In this document: positions 6,235-15,652 of the stretch, piece by piece | How the letters are laid out: the number at the start of each line of letters is the position of its first letter | Position numbering within the stretch: position 1 is the first letter of the stretch | From: Bacilli bacterium | Lineage (GTDB): Bacteria; Bacillota_I; Bacilli_A; RFN20; CAG-288 | NCBI GenBank assembly: GCA_900769965.1 | Contig: CAAGIQ010000125.1 | Coordinates: forward strand, 1 to 17,818 | Direction of reading: 5' to 3' | DNA: 17,818 nt | Notes under the pieces: generated by a model | Seen by the model: only the letters and a program-made list of their open reading frames with translations | Databases searched by the model: none | What the model was told of the DNA's origin: nothing | Program-made: the position numbers and the translations under genes

Positions 6235-7527
6235 ATGGATGGATTTTTAGGAACAGTATTAAATATAGTTATATTCATAGTATCGTTAGGTGCTCTTATA
6301 GTCATTCACGAATTAGGTCATTTAACAACCGCAAAAATATTCAAAGTTTATTGTTATGAATTCTCAGTTGGAATGGGTCCAGCTCTATTTAAACATAAGA
6401 GAAAAGGTGGAGAAACTATCTTCTCTATCCGCGCCCTTCCAATAGGTGGTTATGTCGCCATGGCTGGTGAAGACATGGATGATTCAGAAAAAGATTCAGA
6501 TCAATCCGAAGTTGAAGTTCCAAAAGAAAGAACTATCGAAGGTATATCTAGATGGAAAAGAGTCATCATCATGGGTGCTGGCGTTTTCTTAAACTTCATC
6601 TTAGGTTATGTCTTATTCTTTATTAATTACGCTTGTGTCGAACAAGTACAAGCTAATTACGATGGGTGTAAAATTAGCGTTCAAGCTAACTCCCTAGCTT
6701 CAGAAGCCGGATTAGAAAAAGGTGATGATATCAAAGAAGTTTCAATCGCCTACAACTTTATCAATATCAACACCATAATCGAAAGAACATACGAAGTCGA
6801 TTGCTATGCATTTGAAGATGCTTCTCAAATCACTTATGAAAGCTACAATAGATGCTTATCTAACATCTTAGGTGGTAATCTCATCGATGTCGAAGCCACA
6901 AAAGCTAATAACCCAGGTAAAGAATTAAATGAAATCAGCGATGCTTCTTCTATCGTCTATTTAGCAAATCAAAAGCCAACTTCTGAACAGGATTCACGTA
7001 CCATCGTATTTAAATATGAAAGAAATGGAGAATTAAAAACCTCTTCTTCAATTAGAACTGCTGCTACTATTGAAAACGATGCTTATAAATTTGGTATCAT
7101 CGGTATCAGCATCGATACTATCGCCTTCCGTTTCTCCTTCGGTGAAGCTTTTGTCGCCGCAGGAAAGCAATGGGTATACGCTTGCGGAGCAATCTTTGTC
7201 GGACTCGCTAGCTTATTTACCCCTGCTGGATGGGCACAAGCTGGAGGAATAATCTCAATATTTAAAATCTCAACAATCGCTGTTTCTCAAGGTGTTGCTT
7301 CCGTATTGAACATGTGGGGTATCATCTCCGTTAACCTAGCTATTATGAACCTTCTTCCTTTCCCAGGTTTAGATGGATGGCAGATCTTAGTAACTACAGT
7401 TGAAGGCGTAACTAGAAAAGAGATTCCTCAAAAGGTAAAAGGAATCATGTCCACTATAGGATTAATTCTCTTAATCGGACTTTCAATCGCATTAATTATC
7501 AAAGATATCGTCGCACCAGCTATATAA
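6235..7527 (+). CDS. rseP: RseP/RasP-type site-2 intramembrane zinc metalloprotease (M50)
   Basis: This membrane protease cuts transmembrane substrates such as anti-sigma factors and leftover signal peptides inside the bilayer. The 430-residue product has the zinc motif H25-E-L-G-H29 in the first membrane segment. The third-ligand motif NLLPFPGLDG (residues 372-381) sits in a late membrane segment. Other family signatures are GMGPALF, IRALPIGGYVAMAGED and WKRVIIMGAGVFLNFILG. A periplasm-facing PDZ-like region follows (about 150-285, including SLASEAGLEKGDDI), enlarged by Asn/Thr/Ile-rich stretches. An acidic linker (about 81-97) precedes the second membrane segment. AGGAGG precedes the ATG by eight bases. 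The polC start lies seven bases downstream, so the two are co-transcribed. In many Bacillota proS sits between rseP and polC; it is absent here. Which substrate it cleaves cannot be told from the sequence. Confidence 0.95.
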   Translation: MDGFLGTVLNIVIFIVSLGALIVIHELGHLTTAKIFKVYCYEFSVGMGPALFKHKRKGGETIFSIRALPIGGYVAMAGEDMDDSEKDSDQSEVEVPKERTIEGISRWKRVIIMGAGVFLNFILGYVLFFINYACVEQVQANYDGCKISVQANSLASEAGLEKGDDIKEVSIAYNFININTIIERTYEVDCYAFEDASQITYESYNRCLSNILGGNLIDVEATKANNPGKELNEISDASSIVYLANQKPTSEQDSRTIVFKYERNGELKTSSSIRTAATIENDAYKFGIIGISIDTIAFRFSFGEAFVAAGKQWVYACGAIFVGLASLFTPAGWAQAGGIISIFKISTIAVSQGVASVLNMWGIISVNLAIMNLLPFPGLDGWQILVTTVEGVTRKEIPQKVKGIMSTIGLILLIGLSIALIIKDIVAPAI

Positions 7528-7534
7528 ATAAATT

Positions 7535-10500
7535 ATGGATAGAATATTAGAAAGGTATTTAAACCGAATCGGATTCGACAAGGACAGAAGCGAATTCGAA
7601 GGCGGTTATTTTGCTAACATCGTAACTACTAAAGGAAGCAACAGCTTTAAAGCTACCTTAGTATTAAGAAAACTCTTAAGTTTTGAAACTTATAGAGAGT
7701 TCTTTTCGTCGATCGACTTTTTTGAAAAGGACTTATCTAACTCTTTTAAATCCGATTTAAGCTTCAATTACTTAGATACGATTCACGAAGAAGATATAAG
7801 AAAATTAATCGATGCTTTCTTAGATTTTAACGACTTTTACGATCTAGGAAGTTACACGATCAAAGAAGATGAAAGGCAGATATATATCGACTACTCCTCT
7901 TCTTTTGATATCGTTAGCCTTAAAAAAGAAGCTGCAAAACTTCAAACCTTTATAAACAAGATCTCTTTAGGTTACCAAACCTTTTTAATCCGTACCTCCT
8001 ACGCAAATATAAACCAGGACGATAACTTCGACCTCGATGAATCATATAAAGAAAGCGTTAGACGTAACATCGACATGTTTAACGAGAAAGAAAAACTTCA
8101 AAAGGAACAGGAACTAAAAGATAGAACCTACATCCCTTGCAAGATGAAAGACGCTCAAGGTTTAAAAAGAGTTGAAGTAGTTGGAGACATCTTTAAAATC
8201 GAAGAAAGAGATATTAAAAACCACACCTTAAAGCTATATATAATCTCGTATTCCGACGGAACTTATTCCTATTCTTCTAACCTTTTCGAAGGTAAGAAGT
8301 TTACTAGAGACTTCTTAAGTTCTTTAAAAGAAGGAACAAGAATAAGAGTTAAAGGCGAATTAAAGTACGATGACTACGCTAAGGAAACGATGATAAACGT
8401 CAACTCCTTAAAAGTTGAAGAGCCTTTAAAACCTCGTGAAGAAGAATACCAAGGTGAAGAAAGAAGAGTTGAATTCCACGCTCACTCCAAGATGTCCGCT
8501 ATGGACGGAGTTGCAGAAGTAAAAGACTATTTTAAAGCCGCGGCAGCTTTTAACATGAAAGCTTTAGCTATCGTCGATCACGCTAACGTTCAAGCTTTCC
8601 CTCAAGTCTCTCAATGCGCTAAAAAGTATGGAATTAAAGCCATCTATGGAAGCGAACTATACATGGTAGACTCCTCTTTAAAGATCGCCATTAACCCTTC
8701 GGAAGACTTGATAAAAGATGCTACCTATGTCGTCTTCGATATCGAAACCACCGGATTATCTTCTAGATACGATAGAATAATCGAATTCGGCGCTACAAAG
8801 TATCATAAAGGTGAAACAATCGATGAGATCGACTTCTTTATCAACCCTGATATGAAGCTATCTCCAGTTACCACTAACTTAACTCACATAACCGATGATG
8901 ATGTTAGATATGGTAAACCTATTAAGGAAGCGTTAAGAATCATTAAAGAGTTCGTTAAGGATACTGTACTTATCGCTCATAACGCCACTTTCGACTTCGG
9001 ATTCATCAACGAAGCTTTAAAGAATAACAACATGGATATCTTAACTAACCCAGTTATCGATACCCTTCCTCTTTCTCGCTATTTCTTCCCTGAACAGAGA
9101 TCTCATAGATTAGGCGCCTGTTGTAGAACTTTAGGTATCGAATACGATGAACTTTCCGCTCACCGCGCAGTTTACGATGCTAAAGTCCTTTTAGGTGTTT
9201 GGGAAGCGATGGAAACAAAATTATTAAACACCGACATCAACTACAAACATAAAGATTTAAACCTTCTCACTTCCGATAAGGTAGTATTAAATGCGCGTCC
9301 AACTCATATAACTTGTTACGCTAAAAACCAACAAGGTTTAAAAGATTTATTTAAGATTATTTCCGAATCGAACATCACCTACTTTAAAGAAGTTCCTCGT
9401 GTTCCTCGTTTCCTAATCGAGAAATATAGAGAAAACCTCATAATCGGTAGCGCCTGTTCAAATTCAGAAATATTCGATATCTCCATGACTAAATCCGAAG
9501 AGGAAACTATAAAAGCGATGGAATTCTACGATTTTATAGAAGTTCAACCTCCTCTATGTACGATAAACCTAGTTAACGATGGATCTATCTCCTCTTTTGA
9601 AAAACTTCAAAACGTTATTAAAGATATCATTAACGCTGCTAAGAAAGCGAAAAAGTTAGTAGTAGCAACATCTGATTGCCACTACGTCAACAAAGAAGAT
9701 AAAGTGTTTAGAGATGTCTACGTCTTCGCTAAAGGTTTAAAAGGTGCTCGTCACCCACTTAACCCGTTTAGCCGTGACAAGATGAAATATTACGATAACC
9801 CAGAACAACATTTTAGAACCACAAAAGAGATGCTAGATGAATTCGAATTCTTAAACGATGAAGAACTCGCTAAAGAAATCGTAATAACTAACACCAACCT
9901 ACTAGCTGACATGTTTGAAAAAGTCGAGCCTTTAAAAGACAAGCTCTACACTCCTACAATTGAAAACTGCGACAAGATGCTAATTGAAAGAGTCTATAAA
10001 AAGGCTCATGAATGGTATGGAGATCCACTTCCTAAAGAGATCGAAGAGAGATTAAAAGCTGAACTAGATGGTATCGGATCAAATAACTACTACGTCATCT
10101 ACTACATCGCTTCTGAACTTGTCGGTCAAGCTAATAGGGATGGTTATATTGTCGGTTCTAGAGGTAGCGTTGGTTCCTCTTTAGTTGCCACTATGGCATC
10201 TATTACCGAAGTTAACCCTCTTCCTCCTCACTACCGCTGCCCAAAATGTAAACATCTAGAGTTTGCTGATCCAGTTAAATACCAATCCGGTTTCGACCTT
10301 GAAGATAAGAATTGCCCAGTCTGTGGAACCAAGATGATTAACGATGGTCAAAACATTCCTTTTGCAACCTTCTTAGGTTTCAAAGCTGATAAAGTACCAG
10401 ATATCGATTTAAACTTACCTTCAGACTACCAAGCTCACGCTCATGAACTCACAAAAGAATTGCTCGGTAAAGACAACGTATTTAAAGCCGGTACTATTGA

Positions 10501-11884
10501 ATCTGTTGCCGAGAAAAACGCTATAGGTTATGTCAAAGGTTATTTCGAATACCTCGAAGAAAACTGTAAAGACTTAGGAATTAGAGCGGATGAAGTAAGT
10601 AAAGCTGAAATCGAAAGGTTAGCTTTAGGATGCCAAGGAGTAAAGCGCACCACTGGACAGCACCCAGGAGGAATCATCGTTATTCCTTCGAATATGTCCG
10701 TTTACGACTTCACTCCAATTCAATATCCAGCGGATAAAGAAGATGCTTCGTGGAAAACCACTCATTTCGACTTCCACTCCATTCACGATAACGTCTTAAA
10801 ACTCGACTTATTAGGTCACGTCGATCCGATGGCGTTAAAGATGATGTCTTCTCTCGCTAACAAGAACATCGCTGATATTCCGTTTAACGATAAAGAAGTA
10901 ATGTCTTTATTCACTTCTCCAGATGCCTTAAAACTTCAATATAACGACTTAAATCTCGAGTTAGGTACCTTAGGTATGCCGGAATTCGGAACTAACTTTG
11001 TCATGGGGTTATTAAAAGATACTAAACCTCATACCTTCGGCGATCTACTTATCATCTCGGGTTTATCTCACGGAACTAACGTCTACGCTGGAAACCAAGA
11101 GAACTTAATTAAGAACAACATCACAGACTTACGTGGATGTATCGGATGTCGTGATGATATTATGACCGGTTTACACGATAAGTACGGCTTAGAGTACACC
11201 GACACCTTCCAGATTATGGAACTTGTTAGAAAGAATAAGTTCACTAAACCAGAAAACGCTGAAAAACGAGCTAAATATGAGAAGATGATGCGTGAACACG
11301 GAGTTCCTGAATACTACATCGACTCCTGTTGTAAGATTCAATACCTCTTCCCAAGAGGTCACGCTGTCGCCTACTGTATGATGGGTGTTAGAGTCGGTTG
11401 GTTCAAAGTTCATGAACCTCTTGCTTTCTACGCTACCTACTTCACCTGTAGAGCGGATCAATTCGACTTAAAAGTTATGTCTAGAGGCCGTTTAGCTATT
11501 AAAAACCGCGTTCAAGAATTGTTAAATAGCGCTAAATCTCAAAAGTTAAGCGCTACTGAGCAAGATTTGTTATTGGTCTTACAGATAGCTCTAGAAATGG
11601 TTGATCGAGGCTTCTCCTTTGGAAAGGTGTCGATAAATAACTCCGATGCTACAACCTTTAAGATCGACAAAGAACATAACGGACTTATTCCTCCTTTCTC
11701 CGCTTTATCAGGTCTAGGCGAATCTGTTGCTACCTCGATAGTTAACGCTAGAAACGAGAGAAGGTTCTCTTCAATTGAAGACTTAAGAGAAAGAACAAGA
11801 ATCTCACTTCAAAAGATTGAAGAACTCAGAGAACTAGGAGCATTAGAAGATCTTCCTGAATCCGATCAGATGACCTTATTCTAA
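7535..11884 (+). CDS. polC: DNA polymerase III alpha subunit, Gram-positive PolC type
   Basis: This is the replicative DNA polymerase with built-in 3'-5' proofreading. At 1449 residues it is close to the usual PolC length. Domains in order: a PolC-specific N-terminus; an OB fold (about 205-300); a PHP domain starting at H315-A-H317 and resuming at ATSDCHYVN; and an inserted DEDDh exonuclease (D402, E404, D487, H543, D548). The polymerase core has GSRGSVGSSLVATM, a four-Cys zinc module (CPKC..CPVC), catalytic PDIDLN (D956, D958), TTGQHPGG and FDFHSIHDNVLKLDLLGH. Helix-hairpin-helix-like sequence follows, and the C-terminal QMTLF is a beta-clamp-binding peptide. No catalytic residue appears missing. 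The ATG follows the rseP stop by seven bases without a clear Shine-Dalgarno sequence, so terminating ribosomes may reinitiate. lemA follows 30 bases on. Confidence 0.98.
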   Translation: MDRILERYLNRIGFDKDRSEFEGGYFANIVTTKGSNSFKATLVLRKLLSFETYREFFSSIDFFEKDLSNSFKSDLSFNYLDTIHEEDIRKLIDAFLDFNDFYDLGSYTIKEDERQIYIDYSSSFDIVSLKKEAAKLQTFINKISLGYQTFLIRTSYANINQDDNFDLDESYKESVRRNIDMFNEKEKLQKEQELKDRTYIPCKMKDAQGLKRVEVVGDIFKIEERDIKNHTLKLYIISYSDGTYSYSSNLFEGKKFTRDFLSSLKEGTRIRVKGELKYDDYAKETMINVNSLKVEEPLKPREEEYQGEERRVEFHAHSKMSAMDGVAEVKDYFKAAAAFNMKALAIVDHANVQAFPQVSQCAKKYGIKAIYGSELYMVDSSLKIAINPSEDLIKDATYVVFDIETTGLSSRYDRIIEFGATKYHKGETIDEIDFFINPDMKLSPVTTNLTHITDDDVRYGKPIKEALRIIKEFVKDTVLIAHNATFDFGFINEALKNNNMDILTNPVIDTLPLSRYFFPEQRSHRLGACCRTLGIEYDELSAHRAVYDAKVLLGVWEAMETKLLNTDINYKHKDLNLLTSDKVVLNARPTHITCYAKNQQGLKDLFKIISESNITYFKEVPRVPRFLIEKYRENLIIGSACSNSEIFDISMTKSEEETIKAMEFYDFIEVQPPLCTINLVNDGSISSFEKLQNVIKDIINAAKKAKKLVVATSDCHYVNKEDKVFRDVYVFAKGLKGARHPLNPFSRDKMKYYDNPEQHFRTTKEMLDEFEFLNDEELAKEIVITNTNLLADMFEKVEPLKDKLYTPTIENCDKMLIERVYKKAHEWYGDPLPKEIEERLKAELDGIGSNNYYVIYYIASELVGQANRDGYIVGSRGSVGSSLVATMASITEVNPLPPHYRCPKCKHLEFADPVKYQSGFDLEDKNCPVCGTKMINDGQNIPFATFLGFKADKVPDIDLNLPSDYQAHAHELTKELLGKDNVFKAGTIESVAEKNAIGYVKGYFEYLEENCKDLGIRADEVSKAEIERLALGCQGVKRTTGQHPGGIIVIPSNMSVYDFTPIQYPADKEDASWKTTHFDFHSIHDNVLKLDLLGHVDPMALKMMSSLANKNIADIPFNDKEVMSLFTSPDALKLQYNDLNLELGTLGMPEFGTNFVMGLLKDTKPHTFGDLLIISGLSHGTNVYAGNQENLIKNNITDLRGCIGCRDDIMTGLHDKYGLEYTDTFQIMELVRKNKFTKPENAEKRAKYEKMMREHGVPEYYIDSCCKIQYLFPRGHAVAYCMMGVRVGWFKVHEPLAFYATYFTCRADQFDLKVMSRGRLAIKNRVQELLNSAKSQKLSATEQDLLLVLQIALEMVDRGFSFGKVSINNSDATTFKIDKEHNGLIPPFSALSGLGESVATSIVNARNERRFSSIEDLRERTRISLQKIEELRELGALEDLPESDQMTLF

Positions 11885-11914
11885 TTGTGTTAACATAATA
11901 ATTGGAGTAAATAT

Positions 11915-12463
11915 ATGATTAAAACAGTACTTTTAGCAACGCTTATACCTTTGGGAATAATTCTTCTTATAGTATTCCTCGTCTACTTATTTGGAAACGT
12001 CTATAACGGATTAATTAGAAGAAGAGAAAGCGTAAGATCATCTTACCGCGAACTTAAGAAAGGTTTTCTTAAAGTCTTCGAGTTAATTCCTTCCTTGACG
12101 CGTGGGATCGTTAACGATGACAAGATGAAAGAAACTTTTGCTTCTCTCTACTCGAGATACAACTCTTTCGATAGAGAAAACGTCCACGAATTAGCTTCGC
12201 TTTCAGTAGCGTTTGAAGATGCGATTTGCGAATTAAAAACTACCTCTTCCGATAAAGAGATTATTCCTTTTGTTGAAGATTCGATCCGTTTAGCTCACTT
12301 CTCCATAAAGTTTTATAACGCGAACGTCGATAGCTATAACCGCTTTAAGAGAATGTTCGTAAATAGAACGATTGCTAAGATATTTAAATTTGAAGACGCT
12401 TATAGATTCGATCTAGATATCTCTCCTTCTGGATCTACCACTATAGATTTAAGAGTAAGATAA
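11915..12463 (+). CDS. LemA family membrane protein
   Basis: The 182-residue protein has one N-terminal membrane segment (residues about 4-27) and a helical cytoplasmic or extracytoplasmic domain. LemA-family features are YNGLIRRRESVRSSYRELKKGF..LIPSL near the membrane and FYNANVDSYNRFKRMFVNRTIAKIFKFEDAYRF at the C-terminus. These match the family's 'YNxLV..R..V..S' and 'YN..V..YN..' patterns. The family's molecular role is not established. GGAG seven bases before the ATG supports the start. The gene follows polC by 30 bases and precedes a terminator, so it is probably the last gene of the rseP-polC unit. Divergence from textbook LemA (weak 'A.W..ID' segment) leaves some doubt about family assignment. 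Confidence 0.75.
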   Translation: MIKTVLLATLIPLGIILLIVFLVYLFGNVYNGLIRRRESVRSSYRELKKGFLKVFELIPSLTRGIVNDDKMKETFASLYSRYNSFDRENVHELASLSVAFEDAICELKTTSSDKEIIPFVEDSIRLAHFSIKFYNANVDSYNRFKRMFVNRTIAKIFKFEDAYRFDLDISPSGSTTIDLRVR

Positions 12464-12468
12464 AAAGA

Positions 12469-12492
12469 CAGCAATTCACTGCTGCCTTTTTT
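12469..12492. terminator. Bidirectional terminator between convergent operons
   Basis: CAGCA (12469-12473) and TGCTG (12480-12484) pair around ATTCAC, with a further G-C pair beyond an A-C mismatch, and T6 follows on the + strand. Read on the - strand, the same stem is followed by TCTTTTTA. It can therefore end both the lemA transcript and the opposing glycosyltransferase transcript that stops at 12515. Confidence 0.8.
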
Positions 12493-12514
12493 GATTCTTC
12501 AATAATAAGTCTAA

Positions 12515-14074
12515 TTACCTAACTGAAATAAACATCAAGAACGAGTTAGCTACAAAGAGGATCACTACTGAATAAATAATTATATTTTTGATGTTAAAAT
12601 TGGTTTTCCCTTTAATTTCGCTAATGGATTTACCTATAAAATACAAAGCCGGGATTAAGATAAATGTCATATATCTAAAGTCTTGGGTGCAGGTAACTGG
12701 ATTAGTTATCTGGAAATAGATATAAGCTACTAAACTCTCGATTATTATAACTACCATCAAGATGTTAAGATTTCTATTTTCAGTTTTCCATTCACGAATA
12801 ACAACATCAAACAAAGAGTAGGTACAAAGAATAACAAGTAAGAAGTTAGCTATTAAAAGCATGACTGAGAAGAAAGCTCCTCCCCAGTAGCTATATTCTC
12901 CAAAAACGGAGCACTTTAAAGTGTATAACCACACGTTATAATCCATATATCCGTTCTTGTTAGGTCTTAAGATGCAGAATATACCTTCACTAAAATTAAG
13001 CGGGTTAAATAGTCCAAATCTTTCCCAAATTGAATAATTAATTACGCTTAAAGAAGAGTTTGTATCGATAGCAGGAATCTTAATAGACTCTATTCCAAAC
13101 TGCACGATGTTCTTAACTTGGAACCATAGCCCTAACGGAGCACATATAAGTAAGAAGACGCCAAACTGAGCAAGAGTCGAAAGAGTCTTCTTCTCTTTTA
13201 TATTTCTTACTAAATCGTAGATAAAAATTATTCCTACTGGTAAAGCTATAGTAGTAGCACTGATTTTCGACATCATTCCGCACCCTATAGAAATAGCGCA
13301 CATAACTATATAAACCCACGAATTAGACTTATGGTATCTAATAGCAAAATAGAGGCTTAAAATAGTAAACATCAACGCTAGTTGCTCGTTATTCATCCAC
13401 CCAGCCATAATGAAGAATTGGCTGTGGAAAGATATAAGAAGTAAGCTAATAGCTCTTCCTTTATAATTAGGAATTATTTCAAATATAAGCTTCTTACAAG
13501 CGTATAAAGTTATGCAAGCGACATAACTAGACAAAATCATACACGCGTTATATAAAGTAGCTAAATCATTTTCTCTTTCAAAAAAGCCGTAGACTTTCAT
13601 AAATAAAGCGCACAAAGCATGCCAAAGAGGTGGGTGGTAGAATTGCCACTTGATTTCGTTTGGTAATGCCCAATGTTCAAATATATATGCGGTATAAGCA
13701 AAATGCCCTTGACCGCCGTTTTCATAAGTTAATAAAAGATCGTTATAATACATCTCAACATCGTGTTGACGAGTGCTTGCTCCAGTATAAAAAGCATAAC
13801 CTATACGCATTGAAAACCCAGCTAGCATTATTAATAACGCTAGAGTTTCAATAGAAAGTCTATTGTTACCTTTTAAATAGCAGCCGACTCCTAAACAAAT
13901 GATAGGAACAATAGTCATCAAAGTTCGAATCGTTTGCCTATCATCAACCCACATTTTTGAAAGTGGAACAAAGATATCGTATAAAACCCAAATTAAAACA
14001 AAAAGTAAAACAAAAGAGATACTTCTTGTTAAAACTATGTGATTTTTAAGATAATCAGTTACTTTCTTTATCAT
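12515..14074 (-). CDS. GT-C type membrane glycosyltransferase (GT39/ArnT/PMT-like)
   Basis: The 519-residue protein has about 12-13 predicted membrane helices and fits the GT-C class, which moves a sugar from a polyprenyl-phosphate donor to an acceptor on the outer face of the membrane. Supporting marks are an acidic motif in the first large loop (TRQHDVEMYY, Asp105, the likely catalytic position), the adjacent WQFYHPPLWHA (about 144-153) and a late QDFRYMTFILIPALYFIG. Family letters beyond GT-C, donor and acceptor cannot be told. The start is set at the ATG at 14074, seven bases after the oxidoreductase stop. A GTG at 14155 would add 27 residues, but would overlap the preceding gene by 74 nt and lacks a clear ribosome binding site. 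The chosen ATG also lacks one, so coupling is assumed. It is last in the - strand operon, whose other members suggest surface-glycan work. Confidence 0.82.
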   Translation of the reverse strand: MIKKVTDYLKNHIVLTRSISFVLLFVLIWVLYDIFVPLSKMWVDDRQTIRTLMTIVPIICLGVGCYLKGNNRLSIETLALLIMLAGFSMRIGYAFYTGASTRQHDVEMYYNDLLLTYENGGQGHFAYTAYIFEHWALPNEIKWQFYHPPLWHALCALFMKVYGFFERENDLATLYNACMILSSYVACITLYACKKLIFEIIPNYKGRAISLLLISFHSQFFIMAGWMNNEQLALMFTILSLYFAIRYHKSNSWVYIVMCAISIGCGMMSKISATTIALPVGIIFIYDLVRNIKEKKTLSTLAQFGVFLLICAPLGLWFQVKNIVQFGIESIKIPAIDTNSSLSVINYSIWERFGLFNPLNFSEGIFCILRPNKNGYMDYNVWLYTLKCSVFGEYSYWGGAFFSVMLLIANFLLVILCTYSLFDVVIREWKTENRNLNILMVVIIIESLVAYIYFQITNPVTCTQDFRYMTFILIPALYFIGKSISEIKGKTNFNIKNIIIYSVVILFVANSFLMFISVR

Positions 14075-14081
14075 CGACGTT

Positions 14082-15638
14082 TCATTCTTTGGTTTCGTGA
14101 TATTCCTTTTCAGTATTAACTTCCCAGATATCTTCTTTCTTATATTTTCCTTCACCTAAAATGATCGAAGCGGCTTCCATCGCGGTAACCATCGAGTGAT
14201 CCATGTTGTTGTAGTGGTGTTGACCGTTTCTACCTACGCAGAAGAAGTTATCGAAAGTTAAAAGATCGTTTTTAACTTTATCGAAATCTTTATATACTCC
14301 AAAATAAGCTGGATAAGCTTTTTTCACTTTTAACCTACAGGCATCTATAACAGCATCTTTATCGATTACGTCGATTTTAACCATTTCAGAAATGGCGAAA
14401 TCGATGAAATCTTTATCGGACATATTCCACATCTCGTCACCTTCAGTAACAAAATATTCAAGACCCATAAATACTGTGTTCTTGTTATCTTTTACCATAT
14501 ATGGTGACCAGTTATTAAATATTTGTAACCTACCTACTTTAACATCTCTTTCCTGGATGTAGATCCAGTCATCAGGAACGATGTTACCTACAGTCTTAAT
14601 TTTAGTTTTATTTACTAAATTAAGCTTGTTTATAAGTAAACCGACAGTGATAAAATCACGGTAGATCAAATTAGTAGCGATATCGTATACTTCCTTATCG
14701 CAGTTAGCTTCACCAAAGGCGTAGTAAAGATCCTTAATCGGCATAGAAGAGATGTAATTATCTGCGTCGAATCGCATTTGATTTCCTTCGACACTTGCTT
14801 CGATGTAAGTTACTTTATTTCCTTCTCTAACAACCTTATTAACTTCAGCGTTCATGATGATCTTTCCACCCATGTTTTTAATCTCATTCGCCATAGTTTC
14901 ATAAAGTTGACCTGGGCCAAATTTAGGATATAAAAATTGTTCGATTAATGAGGTCTCAACCTTTTTAGAATTCTTCTTAAAAGGTTTAGAGATAACTGTC
15001 CATACCGCCTTAAATAAACTTAAACCTTTGACTCTTTGAGCGCCCCAATCAGGAGATATTTTATCTGGAGATATACCCCATAACTTAGTGGTGTAATCCT
15101 CAAAAAACATCTGGTATAAAGGTTTGCCAAAACGGTTGATATAGAAATCTTCTAAAGACTTTTCCTTTCTCTTATGAAGGCAACAACCGATGTAACCAAA
15201 ACCAGCTTTCAAAGTATTCTTAAAACCCATATTCTTAAAAGTTTCGCCTTTTAAAGTAATTGGATAATCGAAAAATTTACGTAAGAAAAAGATACGTGAA
15301 ACGCGGTTTCTAAGAAGCATTACTTTGTCCTCTGCTTCTGGATCTGGACCGACTTTCGCTAGAGGTTTATTAGTGTTAGTCTCAATATCATCTTTTGAAG
15401 GTTTGCTTTGAAGCGGCATTATTGAAGACCAAAGCTTAGTAACTCTTTCATCTTTTGAGAAGAAACGGTGACCACCTAAATCCATTCTGTTGCCTTTAAA
15501 ATTATGTGTTTGAGAGATTCCACCGATTACCGAACTAGCTTCTAAGATTGTAACATCAATAGAAGAATCGTTTTTTAATAGTTCATACGCTGCAGTTAAT
15601 CCAGCTGGACCGGCACCGATAATAACAACCTTTTTCAT
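14082..15638 (-). CDS. FAD-dependent oxidoreductase of the UDP-galactopyranose mutase / amine oxidase superfamily
   Basis: The 518-residue flavoprotein has an N-terminal Rossmann motif (VVIIGAGPAGLTAAYEL, G8-x-G10-x-x-G13), Glu33 for the FAD ribose, and an IGG segment at 38-40. LGGHRFFSKDERV follows. The C-terminal FAD-contact segment FFCVGRNGQHHYNNMDHSMVTAMEAA lies at about 465-490. DYPITLKG and YTTKLWGI recall UDP-galactopyranose mutase, but the protein is longer than bacterial Glf (about 370-390), and family members are often annotated only as 'protoporphyrinogen oxidase-like'. The substrate is therefore unknown; a sugar nucleotide or lipid-linked sugar is inferred from neighbours. No signal peptide or membrane helix is visible, so it is cytoplasmic. 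AAAGGTGA six bases before the ATG supports the start. It follows the GtrA gene by 14 bases and precedes the GT-C gene by seven, so all three are one operon. Confidence 0.82.
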   Translation of the reverse strand: MKKVVIIGAGPAGLTAAYELLKNDSSIDVTILEASSVIGGISQTHNFKGNRMDLGGHRFFSKDERVTKLWSSIMPLQSKPSKDDIETNTNKPLAKVGPDPEAEDKVMLLRNRVSRIFFLRKFFDYPITLKGETFKNMGFKNTLKAGFGYIGCCLHKRKEKSLEDFYINRFGKPLYQMFFEDYTTKLWGISPDKISPDWGAQRVKGLSLFKAVWTVISKPFKKNSKKVETSLIEQFLYPKFGPGQLYETMANEIKNMGGKIIMNAEVNKVVREGNKVTYIEASVEGNQMRFDADNYISSMPIKDLYYAFGEANCDKEVYDIATNLIYRDFITVGLLINKLNLVNKTKIKTVGNIVPDDWIYIQERDVKVGRLQIFNNWSPYMVKDNKNTVFMGLEYFVTEGDEMWNMSDKDFIDFAISEMVKIDVIDKDAVIDACRLKVKKAYPAYFGVYKDFDKVKNDLLTFDNFFCVGRNGQHHYNNMDHSMVTAMEAASIILGEGKYKKEDIWEVNTEKEYHETKE

Positions 15639-15652
15639 ATAACTTCACCTTT

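Noticed and set aside
11189..11461. 90-codon - strand open frame inside polC
   Set aside because: It lies wholly antisense to the conserved PolC polymerase region and has no recognisable product or start signal.
14082..14084. Mycoplasma-type code (TGA = Trp)
   Set aside because: Several well-delimited genes end in TGA at sensible positions and Trp is encoded by TGG throughout, including in PolC and RseP, so the standard bacterial code fits.
14075..14155. GTG start extending the GT-C protein by 27 residues
   Set aside because: It would overlap the oxidoreductase gene by 74 nt, lacks a separate ribosome binding site, and adds a polar segment ahead of the first membrane helix. It remains possible.
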